Below are positions 1 through 8,273 of a stretch of DNA of 35,292 nucleotides, one piece after another. Position numbers and translations under genes: made by a program. The number at the start of each line of letters is the position of its first letter. The stretch's first letter is position 1. Source of the DNA: Oscillospiraceae bacterium (lineage in GTDB: Bacteria > Bacillota > Clostridia > Oscillospirales > Oscillospiraceae); contig SVLD01000016.1 of NCBI GenBank assembly GCA_015068125.1, positions 1 to 35,292 of the forward strand, read 5' to 3'. Below the pieces are notes generated by a model that saw only the letters and a program-made list of their open reading frames with translations, made no database searches and was not told the origin of the DNA.

Positions 1-162
1 ATCGCAGTTCGGGCGGGACTGCACTGCGCGCCCCTGGCACATGAGAGTGCCGGCACCCTGGAAGGGGGGACGGTGCGCATCAGTTTCGGCCACGATGCAA
101 CCCCTGCCCAAAACGCGGCGCTGCGCCGGGAAATGGCCGGAATTATCCGGGGAATTCAATAA
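1..162 (+). CDS. Cysteine desulfurase family protein, C-terminal fragment
   Basis: The window opens inside this gene, and only the last 53 codons before TAA at 160-162 are visible. The fragment contains an R-A-G-L-H-C-A-P motif at its codons 4-11, followed by a G-T-L-E-G-G-T-V-R-I-S stretch. In PLP-dependent class V aminotransferases of the NifS/SufS group this loop carries the catalytic cysteine that accepts the sulfane sulfur from L-cysteine, here codon 9 of the fragment. Family membership is therefore well supported, but the subtype (IscS, SufS or Csd-like) and the PLP lysine lie outside the window. The gene is separated from cdaA by 126 bases that carry a promoter, so the two are probably separate transcription units. 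Confidence 0.8.
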   Translation: MAVRAGLHCAPLAHESAGTLEGGTVRISFGHDATPAQNAALRREMAGIIRGIQ

Positions 163-180
163 AATTTTTCCGTTTTTCTA

Positions 181-209
181 TTGCTATTGCGGCGCAAATC
201 CGCTATAAT
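181..209 (+). promoter_or_regulatory. Sigma-A type promoter for cdaA-cdaR
   Basis: A perfect -10 box TATAAT lies at 204-209. A TTGCTA -35-like box lies at 181-186, giving a 17-base spacer. It lies about 80 bases before the cdaA start and after the stop of the upstream gene. No activity data; called from pattern alone. Confidence 0.65.
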
Positions 210-288
210 AAAACGGATAATAGGCTAGTTATGCAAACTGGGGGATTTTACCCGGTTTTCGGATAAAAAATGGCGAAGGAGCAGGGCT

Positions 289-1149
289 ATGAATGTGATT
301 CACGATATGCTGCAGCAAGTCACAAAAATGCAATGGTCAGACTATTTGGATATTTTGATCGTGGCCTTTTTGTTTTATAAATTTTTGCCTCTGATCCGCA
401 CCACCGGCGCGGCTCGGATCGCCAAGGCCATTGTGGTCATTGTGGCGCTGGCCTGGGTTACCGAGATCCTGGAGCTGTACACGGTCAACTTCATTTTCGT
501 CCAGTTTCTGCAGGTTGGCTTGATCGCGGTGGTGATCCTGTTCCAGCCGGAGCTGCGCAGAACATTGGATCATTTGGGCAATATGAAGCTCAAGAAATTT
601 TTCGGTACGGATAAAGCCGAGCCGGAAATGGCACCCATCATCGCCCAGACGGTGAAAGCCTGCGAGGTCATGAGCCGGGAAAAGGTGGGCGCACTGATCG
701 TCTTTGGCAGGGATAATCCCCTGGACGAGTATTTTAAAACCGGAACCATGTTGGATGCCCAGGTTTCCGAGCAGCTGCTGCGGAATGTGTTTTTCCCCAA
801 GGCTGCTCTGCACGACGGCGCGGTAATCATCCGGGAAGGCCGGGTGGCAGCGGCAGGCTGTGTGCTTCCTCTGTCTGAGAGCAATCGCCTGCATGCCGAC
901 CTGGGAACCCGGCATCGCGCCGGCGTGGGCATGAGTGAGGTTTCCGATGCGGTGGTGGTCATCGTGTCCGAGGAAACCGGTACAATTTCCGTGGCCGTTG
1001 GCGGCATGCTGAAGCGGCATCTGGCTGCCAAGACTCTGGAAAGACTTTTGGTACATGAACTTTGCGGCGATGAAGATGCCAACAAGGAAGCGCTTTCTGT
1101 GCGCCTGCGTCAGAAGCTGCAGCGCAAAGGGAAGGAGGAGCGCGAATGA
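289..1149 (+). CDS. cdaA: Diadenylate cyclase CdaA
   Basis: This membrane enzyme condenses two ATP molecules into the second messenger cyclic di-AMP, which controls potassium uptake, osmolyte import and cell-wall homeostasis in Gram-positive bacteria. The 286-residue product has the usual family size. Three hydrophobic helices (about residues 20-36, 44-62 and 68-86) are followed by a DAC (DisA_N) domain. The domain's diagnostic D-G-A is at 176-178 and its R-H-R is at 208-210, both needed for ATP binding and catalysis, with a conserved S-E-E-T-G at 227-231. AAGGAG at 276-281 sits seven bases before the ATG. The stop overlaps the cdaR start by four bases (ATGA), implying translational coupling. 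The partner glmM, which often follows cdaR, is not present here. Confidence 0.95.
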   Translation: MNVIHDMLQQVTKMQWSDYLDILIVAFLFYKFLPLIRTTGAARIAKAIVVIVALAWVTEILELYTVNFIFVQFLQVGLIAVVILFQPELRRTLDHLGNMKLKKFFGTDKAEPEMAPIIAQTVKACEVMSREKVGALIVFGRDNPLDEYFKTGTMLDAQVSEQLLRNVFFPKAALHDGAVIIREGRVAAAGCVLPLSESNRLHADLGTRHRAGVGMSEVSDAVVVIVSEETGTISVAVGGMLKRHLAAKTLERLLVHELCGDEDANKEALSVRLRQKLQRKGKEERE

Positions 1150-2393
1150 AAACGAAGATACTGTACGCTCTGCTTGCCCTGGTGGTTTCCTTCGGCCTGT
1201 GGCTGTATGTCATTACCGTGGAAAATCCGGAATCCGAAATCACGGTGTACAATATCCCGGTGATTCTGGATAACGAGTCCGTTCTTGCTGAACGGGGGTT
1301 GATGGTTCTGTCGGATAAGGTTCCCACAGTCACCCTGAAGCTCTCCGGCAACCGCAGCCACCTGAATAAGCTGAACTCCTCCAATATCACCCTAGTGGCG
1401 GATATGTCCCGGGTCTATGAGGCAGGAGAACAGCCCATCTCTTACTCCATTGCCTATCCCGGCGATATCCCCCGGAACTCCATTGAGGTTCTCAGCCAGC
1501 TGCCGGTTCAGGTCGCCCTGACCGTGGTGGAGCGCAGCAGCATGGATGTGCCGGTGAATGTGACCTATAGGGGAGAGGTTGATGTCGAAAAATTCCGCAG
1601 AGAAGATCCTGTTTTGGATTATGATACAATCCATGTGTCGGGTCCCGCGTCCCTGGTCAATGAACTTGAAAAAGCAGAAATTGTGGTGGATCTGGAAGGA
1701 AAGACAGAGACCATCAGCCAGGCCTACCGCTATGTTCTTTACGACAAGAGCGGCGCAGTTGTGGATGATGATTCTTTGACGGTGGATGTTTCCGAAATTA
1801 AGCTGACTCTGAAGATCCAGCGGTTCAAAGAGCTTCCGGTGGTTTTCGGAAATGTGAACTACGGAGGCGGCACTTCTCCGGAGAATACCCATTTGGCGAT
1901 CAGAGTGCCTTCCATCACGGTGGCCGGCAGCGAACAGCTTCTGGATAGTCTGCATGTGATTACCCTGGAGGATATCGACCTGGGCATGCTGAATTTGAGT
2001 TTGGGCGAAAATGTGTTCCAGATTCCCTTTGCGGATAAGCTGCCTGATGGTGTTACCAATTTGTCAGGTCTGAACGAGATCGAAGTGGTGGTTACACTGT
2101 CGGAGAAACTGGTAACAAAAACCGTAACCATCACCCAATTCCAAACCTTGAATGTGCCGGAAGGCAAGTATGTCAATTTGCAAACCAAGCGGCTGGATGT
2201 GATGCTGCGAGGCCCGGCAGATGCTATTGCAAGAATAACCCCGGAGCAGATCGTTGCTTCGGTGGATTTCACGGGGGCGGGAACTGCCGCGATGCCCTAC
2301 AAGGTGGACATCCAGATTACAGACACCGATCTGGTGGGTATCTTTGGCAGTTACAGCGTCAACGCCAAGCTCACCGATACGCCGCCGGCATAA
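1146..2393 (+). CDS. cdaR: CdaA regulatory protein CdaR (YbbR-domain protein)
   Basis: CdaR is the extracytoplasmic partner that binds and modulates CdaA. The 415-residue product begins with a single membrane anchor (about residues 4-23, ending near W-L-Y-V-I). The rest is predicted outside the cell and consists of tandem beta-rich YbbR-like domains, recognisable from repeated strand patterns such as V-P-V-N-V-T-Y-R-G and from the spacing of D-Y-D-T-I-H-V-S-G-P and R-L-D-V-M-L-R-G-P segments. The start ATG overlaps the cdaA stop, so the two are made together. The gene ends 58 bases before yicC. Assignment rests on the domain pattern plus the fixed cdaA-cdaR gene pair. The number of YbbR units, probably four, was not determined rigorously. 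Confidence 0.92.
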   Translation: MKTKILYALLALVVSFGLWLYVITVENPESEITVYNIPVILDNESVLAERGLMVLSDKVPTVTLKLSGNRSHLNKLNSSNITLVADMSRVYEAGEQPISYSIAYPGDIPRNSIEVLSQLPVQVALTVVERSSMDVPVNVTYRGEVDVEKFRREDPVLDYDTIHVSGPASLVNELEKAEIVVDLEGKTETISQAYRYVLYDKSGAVVDDDSLTVDVSEIKLTLKIQRFKELPVVFGNVNYGGGTSPENTHLAIRVPSITVAGSEQLLDSLHVITLEDIDLGMLNLSLGENVFQIPFADKLPDGVTNLSGLNEIEVVVTLSEKLVTKTVTITQFQTLNVPEGKYVNLQTKRLDVMLRGPADAIARITPEQIVASVDFTGAGTAAMPYKVDIQITDTDLVGIFGSYSVNAKLTDTPPA

Positions 2394-2451
2394 GTACACA
2401 GCTATTATTTAGGCTTTTGCCCAGAGGTTGAAAGCCAGGGAAAAGGGGATA

Positions 2452-3336
2452 ATGACCTTGATAAAGAGTATGACCGGCTATGGCCGGGCAGTGGAATCCG
2501 TAAACGGACGGGAATTTACCGTAGAGATCCGTTCCGTCAACAACCGATATCTGGACTGCACCGTAAAGCTGCCCCGCAGCGTTTCCTTCGCGGAAGAAGC
2601 GGTGAAGCAGGCTGTGAAAGCCTCTGTTTCCAGAGGCAAGGTGGATGTTTACATCACCATCAAATCCGAAACCGCCGAGGATGCCTGCATCCGGCTGAAC
2701 GCTGGGGTGCTGGAGGGCTATCTCACTGCCATGCGGCAGATGGTCAATGAATTTGGCGTAAAAGATGATATCAGCGTTTCTGCTGTTTCCCGGCTGCCGG
2801 AAGTGTTCTCTGTGGAGAAGCCGGAGGTGGACGAGGAGCAGCTCCTGGCTGACCTGATGCAGGTTGTCAAGCAGGCGCTGGCCGGCTATGATGCTATGCG
2901 CTGCACCGAGGGTGCGGCGCTGGATGCAGACCTGCGTAACCGGGGCAACTCCATCGCCGACCTGGTATCCCAGGTGGAGCAGGGCAACGCCCAGACTGTG
3001 GTGGACTACCGGGCTCGCCTGGAAGCCAAGCTGAAGGAAGTCCTGGCGGCCACCAATATCGACGAAAGCCGCATCCTGACGGAAGCTGCGATCTTCGCTG
3101 ACAAGGTGGCGGTGGACGAGGAAACCGTCCGCCTGCGCAGCCATCTGCAGCAGATGAACACCATGCTCGACGGCGGTGGCGCCGTGGGCAGAAAGCTGGA
3201 CTTCCTGCTCCAGGAAATGAACCGGGAGGCCAATACCATCGGCTCCAAGTGCACCGATGTTCGCCTGGCCAGAATCGTGGTGGACATTAAGGCTGAGCTG
3301 GAAAAGATCCGGGAACAAACCCAGAACATCGAGTAA
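2452..3336 (+). CDS. yicC: YicC/YloC family endoribonuclease-like protein
   Basis: The product begins with I-K-S-M-T-G-Y-G-R, the signature start of the YicC/YloC family, and has the matching C-terminal block (DUF1732) with [14 protein letters not shown] and N-T-I-G-S-K. Members of this family have been reported to be endoribonucleases. A start is debatable. ATG at 2452 gives an M-T-L extension, TTG at 2458 would give the canonical M-I-K-S-M-T-G, and AAAAGGGG at 2441-2448 is better spaced for the TTG. A TTG at 2428 is less likely. It opens the conserved yicC-remA-gmk-rpoZ run and lies 10 bases before remA. Confidence 0.92.
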   Translation: MTLIKSMTGYGRAVESVNGREFTVEIRSVNNRYLDCTVKLPRSVSFAEEAVKQAVKASVSRGKVDVYITIKSETAEDACIRLNAGVLEGYLTAMRQMVNEFGVKDDISVSAVSRLPEVFSVEKPEVDEEQLLADLMQVVKQALAGYDAMRCTEGAALDADLRNRGNSIADLVSQVEQGNAQTVVDYRARLEAKLKEVLAATNIDESRILTEAAIFADKVAVDEETVRLRSHLQQMNTMLDGGGAVGRKLDFLLQEMNREANTIGSKCTDVRLARIVVDIKAELEKIREQTQNIE

Positions 3337-3346
3337 GGGTGGCGGC

Positions 3347-3604
3347 ATGAAACTGATTAACATCGGCTTTGGAAGCATGCTGGCCGCCGGACGGATCCTG
3401 GCGGTGGTGGCGCCGGACAGCGCGCCCATCAAGCGCGTGGTGCAGGAGGCAAGAGAGCGGGGGATGCTCATCGACGCTTCCTACGGACACAAGACCCAAG
3501 CGGTGATTTTGATGGACACGGATCACGTGATTCTGTCCGCACTGTCGCCGGAAACCATATCTGCCCGCTGGACGGGTAAACAGGAAAAGGGGGAAAACCA
3601 GTGA
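3347..3604 (+). CDS. remA: DUF370/RemA family DNA-binding regulator
   Basis: This 85-residue protein starts M-K-L-I-N-I-G-F-G and contains A-P-D-S-A-P-I-K-R followed by D-A-S-Y-G-H-K-T, both typical of the DUF370/RemA family. In Bacillus subtilis RemA forms ring-like oligomers that bind DNA and activate extracellular matrix and osmoprotection genes. In clostridia the target genes are mostly unknown, so the role here is inferred from family membership. The true start is ATG 3347 with AAGGGTGG just upstream. A longer frame beginning upstream overlaps yicC and is rejected. The TGA stop at 3602-3604 overlaps the GTG start of gmk at 3601, the same arrangement as in many Bacillota. Confidence 0.92.
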   Translation: MKLINIGFGSMLAAGRILAVVAPDSAPIKRVVQEARERGMLIDASYGHKTQAVILMDTDHVILSALSPETISARWTGKQEKGENQ

Positions 3605-4164
3605 GCAAAGGAAAGCTGTTTATTATCTCCGGCGCTTCCGGCGTTGGAAAAAGCACCGTGCTGAGCAAGGTTATGGCAGCCCGGCAGGATCTGGAATTCT
3701 CCGTTTCCGCTACCACCCGTCAGCCCCGCCCCTGCGAGCGTGACGGCGTGAACTACTATTTTGTCACCGAGGAGAAATTCCGCAGCATGATCGCTGCCGA
3801 TGAATTCCTGGAATATGACGAGCACAACAAAACCCTCTACGGCACTCCCAAGAGCCAGGTGGAGGAAAAACTCCTGCGGGGTCATGTGATCCTGGATATC
3901 GAGCCCAACGGCGCCTTTGCGGTGCGGAAGCAGCGGCCCGATGCCACACTGATCTTTATCATGCCCCCTTCCATGGAAGTGCTGGAAAACCGGCTCCGCA
4001 GCCGTGGTGACACGGCGGAGGAGCAGATCCTGCTGCGGCTTGACCGGGCTAAGTGGGAAATGGAGCAAATACCCAAATACGACTTTGTTGTAACCAACGA
4101 CCAGGTGGACGCCTGCGCCGAAGAAATACTACATATCATCGCCCAAAGGGAAGATGAGGAATAA
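3601..4164 (+). CDS. gmk: Guanylate kinase
   Basis: Guanylate kinase phosphorylates GMP to GDP with ATP, an essential step in guanine nucleotide supply. The 187-residue product has the P-loop G-A-S-G-V-G-K-S at residues 11-18 and then the GMP-binding block S-A-T-T-R-Q-P-R-P with R-D-G-V-N-Y-Y-F-V. The lid and C-terminal region include R-L-R-S-R-G and Y-D-F-V-V-T-N-D. Length and motif order are normal. The GTG start overlaps the remA stop and is preceded by a purine-rich AAAAGGGGGA. The next gene, rpoZ, starts at or just after the stop, so translation is coupled. No unusual residues were seen. Confidence 0.97.
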   Translation: MSKGKLFIISGASGVGKSTVLSKVMAARQDLEFSVSATTRQPRPCERDGVNYYFVTEEKFRSMIAADEFLEYDEHNKTLYGTPKSQVEEKLLRGHVILDIEPNGAFAVRKQRPDATLIFIMPPSMEVLENRLRSRGDTAEEQILLRLDRAKWEMEQIPKYDFVVTNDQVDACAEEILHIIAQREDEE

Positions 4165-4178
4165 TGGAGGAAATGAAA

Positions 4179-4385
4179 ATGCTTTACCCCCCTGTTGCTG
4201 ATTTGCTGAAGAATGTCCAGAGCCGTTACCTGCTGGTGAATGTGGTGGCACAGCGCGCCCGCCAGATCGCCGCTGAGGCTGATGAACTGGGCGAAGAATT
4301 GACCGAAAAGCCCGTTACCCTGGCGATCCGCGAGGTGGCGGAAGATAAGCTGGATGGCAGTCTGAAGGAAGAATACATGAACTAA
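4179..4385 (+). CDS. rpoZ: DNA-directed RNA polymerase omega subunit
   Basis: Omega is the small chaperone subunit that helps the beta-prime subunit fold and join RNA polymerase. The product starts M-L-Y-P-P-V-A-D-L-L-K, followed by S-R-Y-L-L-V and the family's A-x-R-A-R-Q-I segment, and ends with an acidic tail. Start choice: ATG 4164 is possible (73 residues) but has only a poorly spaced GAGGA. GGAGG at 4166-4170 lies eight bases before ATG 4179, and starting there gives the usual omega N-terminus, so 4179 is preferred. It sits between gmk and priA. The coaBC gene that often lies here in Bacillota is missing. Confidence 0.88.
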   Translation: MLYPPVADLLKNVQSRYLLVNVVAQRARQIAAEADELGEELTEKPVTLAIREVAEDKLDGSLKEEYMN

Positions 4386-4405
4386 AACCGGAAGGAGGGG
4401 GCTGT

Positions 4406-6853
4406 ATGATCGCAAAAATCGCTGTTTCGGCGGCTACTTTTGCCATTGACAAGCCCTATTCCTACCTGGTTCCCCAGGATATGCGCCTGGAACCCGGTGT
4501 CCGGGTGATGGTGCCGTTCGGCCGGGGTAACCGGCGCACGGAGGGCATTGTCCTGAGCCTGGAGCAGGGCAGCCAGGAGGGACTCAAGACAGTGGAACGC
4601 TGTCTGGACGAAGCTCCTGTCCTGTCTGGCACCATGCTGCACCTGGCGGCTTTCCTTCGTAACCGCTATTTCTGCGGCTTTTACGATGGCGTACGGGCTA
4701 TGCTGCCGGCAGGATTGTGGTTCCGCACCAAGGATACCTACCGGTTGACGGAGGATCGCTCCTGGCAGGACAAGCCCTGCCGCAGAGAGGACGCTATGCT
4801 GCTTCTGCAAGCGATGGACGCCTTGGGCGGCCAAGCTGAAGAAACGGCGCTGCAGGAAGTCATCAGTGACGATGACCGGCGGCACGAAGCCCTTCGGTAT
4901 CTGGTTCGCAAGAAGTGGATCACCGACGAGACGGACTATCTCCGTCGTCTGGGTGATAAGACTGAAAAGATCGCCACGCTGGCATCCTCTGCGGAGGAAG
5001 CCATGGAGTACGCCTCCCGTTGCCTTCGGGCGCCCATGCAAAGAAGTGTGCTGGAACTGATGTGCGGCATCGGCAGCGTGTCTGTCAAGGAGCTGTGCTA
5101 CTATACCGGCGCCTCCGCTGCCACAGTCAAGCGTTTGGCGGATCTGGGCTACCTGACCCTGACAGAGCGGGAAGTCCTCCGCTGCCGGGAAATTCGCCCG
5201 GCGGTGCTGGATGGCCCCCTGGAGCTGAATGCCGAACAGCAGACAGCCTTCGACGGTCTCCGGCAGCAAATGTGCCGGGAAAAACCCGGCGCGGCGCTTC
5301 TCTACGGCGTTACCGGCTCGGGCAAAACCTCGGTATATCTGAAGCTGATCCAGTCCTGTCTGGATGCCGGCAAAACCGCCATGCTCCTTGTACCGGAGAT
5401 CGCGCTGACCCCCCAGCTTCTGAGCCTGATGGCGGCCCATTTCGGTTCTCAGGTGGCAGTGCTGCACAGCAGCCTGCCGGCAGGAGAACGCTATGACCAA
5501 TGGAAGCGCATCCGCAGCTGCGATGCCCGGGTGGTAGTTGGTACCAGATCCGCGGTGTTCGCACCCAGTTCACAATTGGGTCTTATCATACTGGATGAGG
5601 AGCAGGAGCATTCCTACAAATCCGAGAATACCCCCCGGTATTCCGCCAAAGAAGTGGCTCTCTGGCGGGGCGTGAAGGAAAACGCCCTGGTGCTCCTGGG
5701 TTCTGCCACTCCCTCGGTGGAGACCATGTACCACGCAAAGCAGGGCGATTACCGCCTGTATACCCTTACACAGCGATATAACGGCAAGAATTTGCCCCAG
5801 GTTCGCATTGTGGATATGCACAAGGAACTGGAATTCGGCAACGATCTTGCTTTCAGCCTGGAGCTCCAGGAAGCAATCCGGGATACCTGGCAGGCAGGGA
5901 AGCAGACCATCCTGTTTCTCAATCGCCGGGGCGCATCCCGGGCGCTGATCTGTGTGGACTGCCGGGAAGCGCCGGAATGTCCCCGCTGCAGCGCAAAGCT
6001 CACATACCACAGCGCCAACGAACGGCTGATGTGCCACTACTGTGGCCATTCCATTCGCCGCCCACAGCGGTGTCCAAGCTGCGGCGGCCCGTTGAAGCCC
6101 ATGGGTACCGGTACCCAAAAGGTACAGCAGGAACTGCTGACATTGTATCCGGAGATGGAAATCCTCCGCATGGACGCGGATACCGTCAACGCGGTGAATA
6201 CCCATGAGACCATTTTGGACACATTCAAGAAAAAACACATCCCGGTGCTCATTGGCACCCAGATGGTGGCCAAGGGCTTAAATCTGCCGGATGTGACCTT
6301 GGTGGGGGTGCTGGACGCGGATATGAGCCTGTATTCCGGCTCTTACCGGGCAGCGGAAACCACCTTCAATATGCTCACCCAGGTAGTGGGCCGTTCCGGC
6401 CGTGGCGATCAGCCCGGCGAAGCCGTAATCCAAACCATGGTGCCCGGTCACCAGGTCATCAACCTGGCGGCCAAGCAGGATTACGACAGCTTTTATAACA
6501 TGGAGATCGAAATGCGTCGCATCCAGAACTGCCCGCCCTTCGGCGATCTTGTAACCGTGACCTTTCTGGGACAGGAGGAAGCCCGGGTATTGCGGGGCGC
6601 GGCGAAATTTCGGGAAAGTCTGAACCTGTGCCTGCAGGAGCCGACCTACCGGCAGGAAAAATGCCAGGTTTTGGGCCCTGCACCCTGCGCGGTGCCGAAG
6701 ATCAATTACAATTTCCGTTACCGGCTGACCCTGCGATGCAGCCTGACCCAGCCGCTGCGAAACCTCATCGCCCATCTGCTACGGCAGTTTATGACCGATT
6801 CCGGCAACCGGGGCGTCAATGCTTTCATAGATGTGAACGGATTTGAAGAATGA
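4406..6853 (+). CDS. priA: Primosomal protein N' (PriA), replication restart helicase
   Basis: PriA is a 3'-5' superfamily 2 helicase that recognises stalled forks and reloads the replicative helicase. The 815-residue product has the N-terminal DNA-binding region (Y-S-Y-L-V-P near residue 18, then P-F-G-R-G-N-R), a Walker A motif G-V-T-G-S-G-K-T at about 301-308 and a Walker B D-E-E-Q at about 396-399. The family's cysteine-rich zinc insert is visible at about 516-560, with several C-x2-C pairs. Helicase motifs V and VI appear as I-G-T-Q-M-V-A-K-G and Q-V-V-G-R-S-G-R-G. AAGGAGGGGG lies just upstream of the ATG. The DEEQ in place of the DEEH box seen in some PriA proteins is a common variant in clostridia. 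Confidence 0.96.
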   Translation: MIAKIAVSAATFAIDKPYSYLVPQDMRLEPGVRVMVPFGRGNRRTEGIVLSLEQGSQEGLKTVERCLDEAPVLSGTMLHLAAFLRNRYFCGFYDGVRAMLPAGLWFRTKDTYRLTEDRSWQDKPCRREDAMLLLQAMDALGGQAEETALQEVISDDDRRHEALRYLVRKKWITDETDYLRRLGDKTEKIATLASSAEEAMEYASRCLRAPMQRSVLELMCGIGSVSVKELCYYTGASAATVKRLADLGYLTLTEREVLRCREIRPAVLDGPLELNAEQQTAFDGLRQQMCREKPGAALLYGVTGSGKTSVYLKLIQSCLDAGKTAMLLVPEIALTPQLLSLMAAHFGSQVAVLHSSLPAGERYDQWKRIRSCDARVVVGTRSAVFAPSSQLGLIILDEEQEHSYKSENTPRYSAKEVALWRGVKENALVLLGSATPSVETMYHAKQGDYRLYTLTQRYNGKNLPQVRIVDMHKELEFGNDLAFSLELQEAIRDTWQAGKQTILFLNRRGASRALICVDCREAPECPRCSAKLTYHSANERLMCHYCGHSIRRPQRCPSCGGPLKPMGTGTQKVQQELLTLYPEMEILRMDADTVNAVNTHETILDTFKKKHIPVLIGTQMVAKGLNLPDVTLVGVLDADMSLYSGSYRAAETTFNMLTQVVGRSGRGDQPGEAVIQTMVPGHQVINLAAKQDYDSFYNMEIEMRRIQNCPPFGDLVTVTFLGQEEARVLRGAAKFRESLNLCLQEPTYRQEKCQVLGPAPCAVPKINYNFRYRLTLRCSLTQPLRNLIAHLLRQFMTDSGNRGVNAFIDVNGFEE

Positions 6854-6865
6854 GAGGAAAAACCT

Positions 6866-7342
6866 ATGGGTTTGAGAAAGATTTTGACAGATAAGGAGCC
6901 TGCGCTGCATAAAGTCTGCAAAACAGTAGAAAAATTTGACTGGAAACTGCACAAGCTCCTGGACGATATGCGGGAAACCCTCATCGAGTCCAACGGCGTT
7001 GGCCTTGCTGCCCCTCAAGTAGGCATTTTGCGCCGGGTGGTGCTGGTGGATACCGGTGATGAGATCCTGGAACTGGTGAATCCCGAACTGCTGGAGACTG
7101 ACGGCGAGCAGGTGGGCGCAGAGGGCTGCCTCAGCGTTCCCAATAAGTACGGCCTGGTGAAGCGGCCTTACTATGCCAAAGTCCGGGCCCAGGATCGGGA
7201 CGGCAACTGGTACGAAGCCGAAGGTGAGGAGATCGTTGCCCGCTGCTTCTGCCATGAGCTGGATCATCTGGATGGCATCCTGTACACCCAGGTTATGGAG
7301 CGCTACCTCACCGACGAGGAACTTAATCAGGACGAGGAATAA
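6866..7342 (+). CDS. def: Peptide deformylase
   Basis: Peptide deformylase is a metalloenzyme that removes the formyl group from the initiator methionine of nascent proteins. The 158-residue product carries all three signature motifs: G-V-G-L-A-A-P-Q at 44-51, E-G-C-L-S at 86-90 (Cys 88 binds metal) and H-E-L-D-H at 130-134 (two His ligands and the catalytic Glu). It begins 12 bases after priA and is followed after 21 bases by fmt, the enzyme that adds the same formyl group, so addition and removal are co-expressed. Length is within the normal range and no defects were seen. Confidence 0.97.
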   Translation: MGLRKILTDKEPALHKVCKTVEKFDWKLHKLLDDMRETLIESNGVGLAAPQVGILRRVVLVDTGDEILELVNPELLETDGEQVGAEGCLSVPNKYGLVKRPYYAKVRAQDRDGNWYEAEGEEIVARCFCHELDHLDGILYTQVMERYLTDEELNQDEE

Positions 7343-7363
7343 CGAATCTTTGGAGGAAGATCC

Positions 7364-8272
7364 ATGCGAATTGTGTTTATGGGCACGCCGGATATTGCGG
7401 CGACCTGCTTAAAAAAGCTGCTGGCGGAGGGCTTCGATGTGGCGGCGGTATATACCCAGCCCGACCGGCCCAAAAACCGTGGCATGAAGCTGGCCTTTTC
7501 CCCAGTAAAGGAAGTGGCCTTGAACGCTGGACTTCCCGTTTACCAGCCGGAAAATTTCCGGGACGATGAAACTGTGGAGCAACTCCGGGCCTTGCAGCCG
7601 GATGTGGTGGCGGTGGTGGCCTATGGCCGGATCCTACCCCAGCGTGTGCTGGATATCCCCCCCAAGGGCTGCATCAATATCCACGCCAGCGTGCTGCCTT
7701 CTTACCGGGGCTCTGCGCCTTATCAGTGGGCGGTACTGGACGGCCAGATAGAAACCGGCGTGACGGCCATGTACCTCTGCCGGGAGATGGATGCCGGTGA
7801 TATGATCGATGTTTCCAAGACCCTCATCGGCCCCAACGAAACCGCCGGCGAACTGCTGGATCGGTTGGCTGAGCTGGGTGCGGACTTGCTGTGCAAGACC
7901 ATGAGCCGGCTGTCTGCCGGGGAAGTGGAGGGCACGCAGCAGGATGCTGAGAAAGCCACCTATGCCCCTATGCTGGACAAGTCCATGTGCCCCATTGACT
8001 GGACCAAAACCGCCCAGCAGGTGCATAATCATGTCCGGGGTCTGCACCCCTGGCCCGTGGCTACTGCCGAACTAGCAGGAACAAAATTTAAGATTCATTC
8101 TACTGTTATTACCGATGGCTACGGCCAGCCCGGACAGATCCTGGAGCTGACCAAGACCGGCCTGAAAGTCGCTTGCGGCGAGGGTGCGGTGGAGATCCGC
8201 AGTTTGCAGGCTGAGGGTGGCAAGCGTATGAACGCGCCGGACTATTTCCGGGGACATCCTCTGGGAGAATGA
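7364..8272 (+). CDS. fmt: Methionyl-tRNA formyltransferase
   Basis: Fmt transfers a formyl group from 10-formyltetrahydrofolate to Met-tRNA(fMet), preparing it for translation initiation. The 302-residue product starts M-R-I-V-F-M-G-T-P, and the catalytic triad Asn 105, His 107 and Asp 143 is in place (I-N-I-H-A-S, then M-D-A-G-D-M). The S-Y-R-G-S-A-P segment follows the active site. The C-terminal OB-like domain begins near residue 205. TTTGGAGGAAG gives a good ribosome binding site. It is followed by rsmB with a one-base gap, so the two are translated together. Confidence 0.97.
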   Translation: MRIVFMGTPDIAATCLKKLLAEGFDVAAVYTQPDRPKNRGMKLAFSPVKEVALNAGLPVYQPENFRDDETVEQLRALQPDVVAVVAYGRILPQRVLDIPPKGCINIHASVLPSYRGSAPYQWAVLDGQIETGVTAMYLCREMDAGDMIDVSKTLIGPNETAGELLDRLAELGADLLCKTMSRLSAGEVEGTQQDAEKATYAPMLDKSMCPIDWTKTAQQVHNHVRGLHPWPVATAELAGTKFKIHSTVITDGYGQPGQILELTKTGLKVACGEGAVEIRSLQAEGGKRMNAPDYFRGHPLGE

Positions 8273-8273
8273 C

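Noticed and set aside
2371..3471. Long minus-strand open frame (366 codons) opposite yicC and remA
   Set aside because: It lies opposite two clearly coding genes, has low-complexity His/Leu/Gln-rich composition typical of antisense frames in GC-rich genes, and has no family motif.
5590..5601. DEEQ box in PriA considered as a defect
   Set aside because: It is a known natural variant in clostridial PriA proteins, and all other helicase and zinc motifs are intact.
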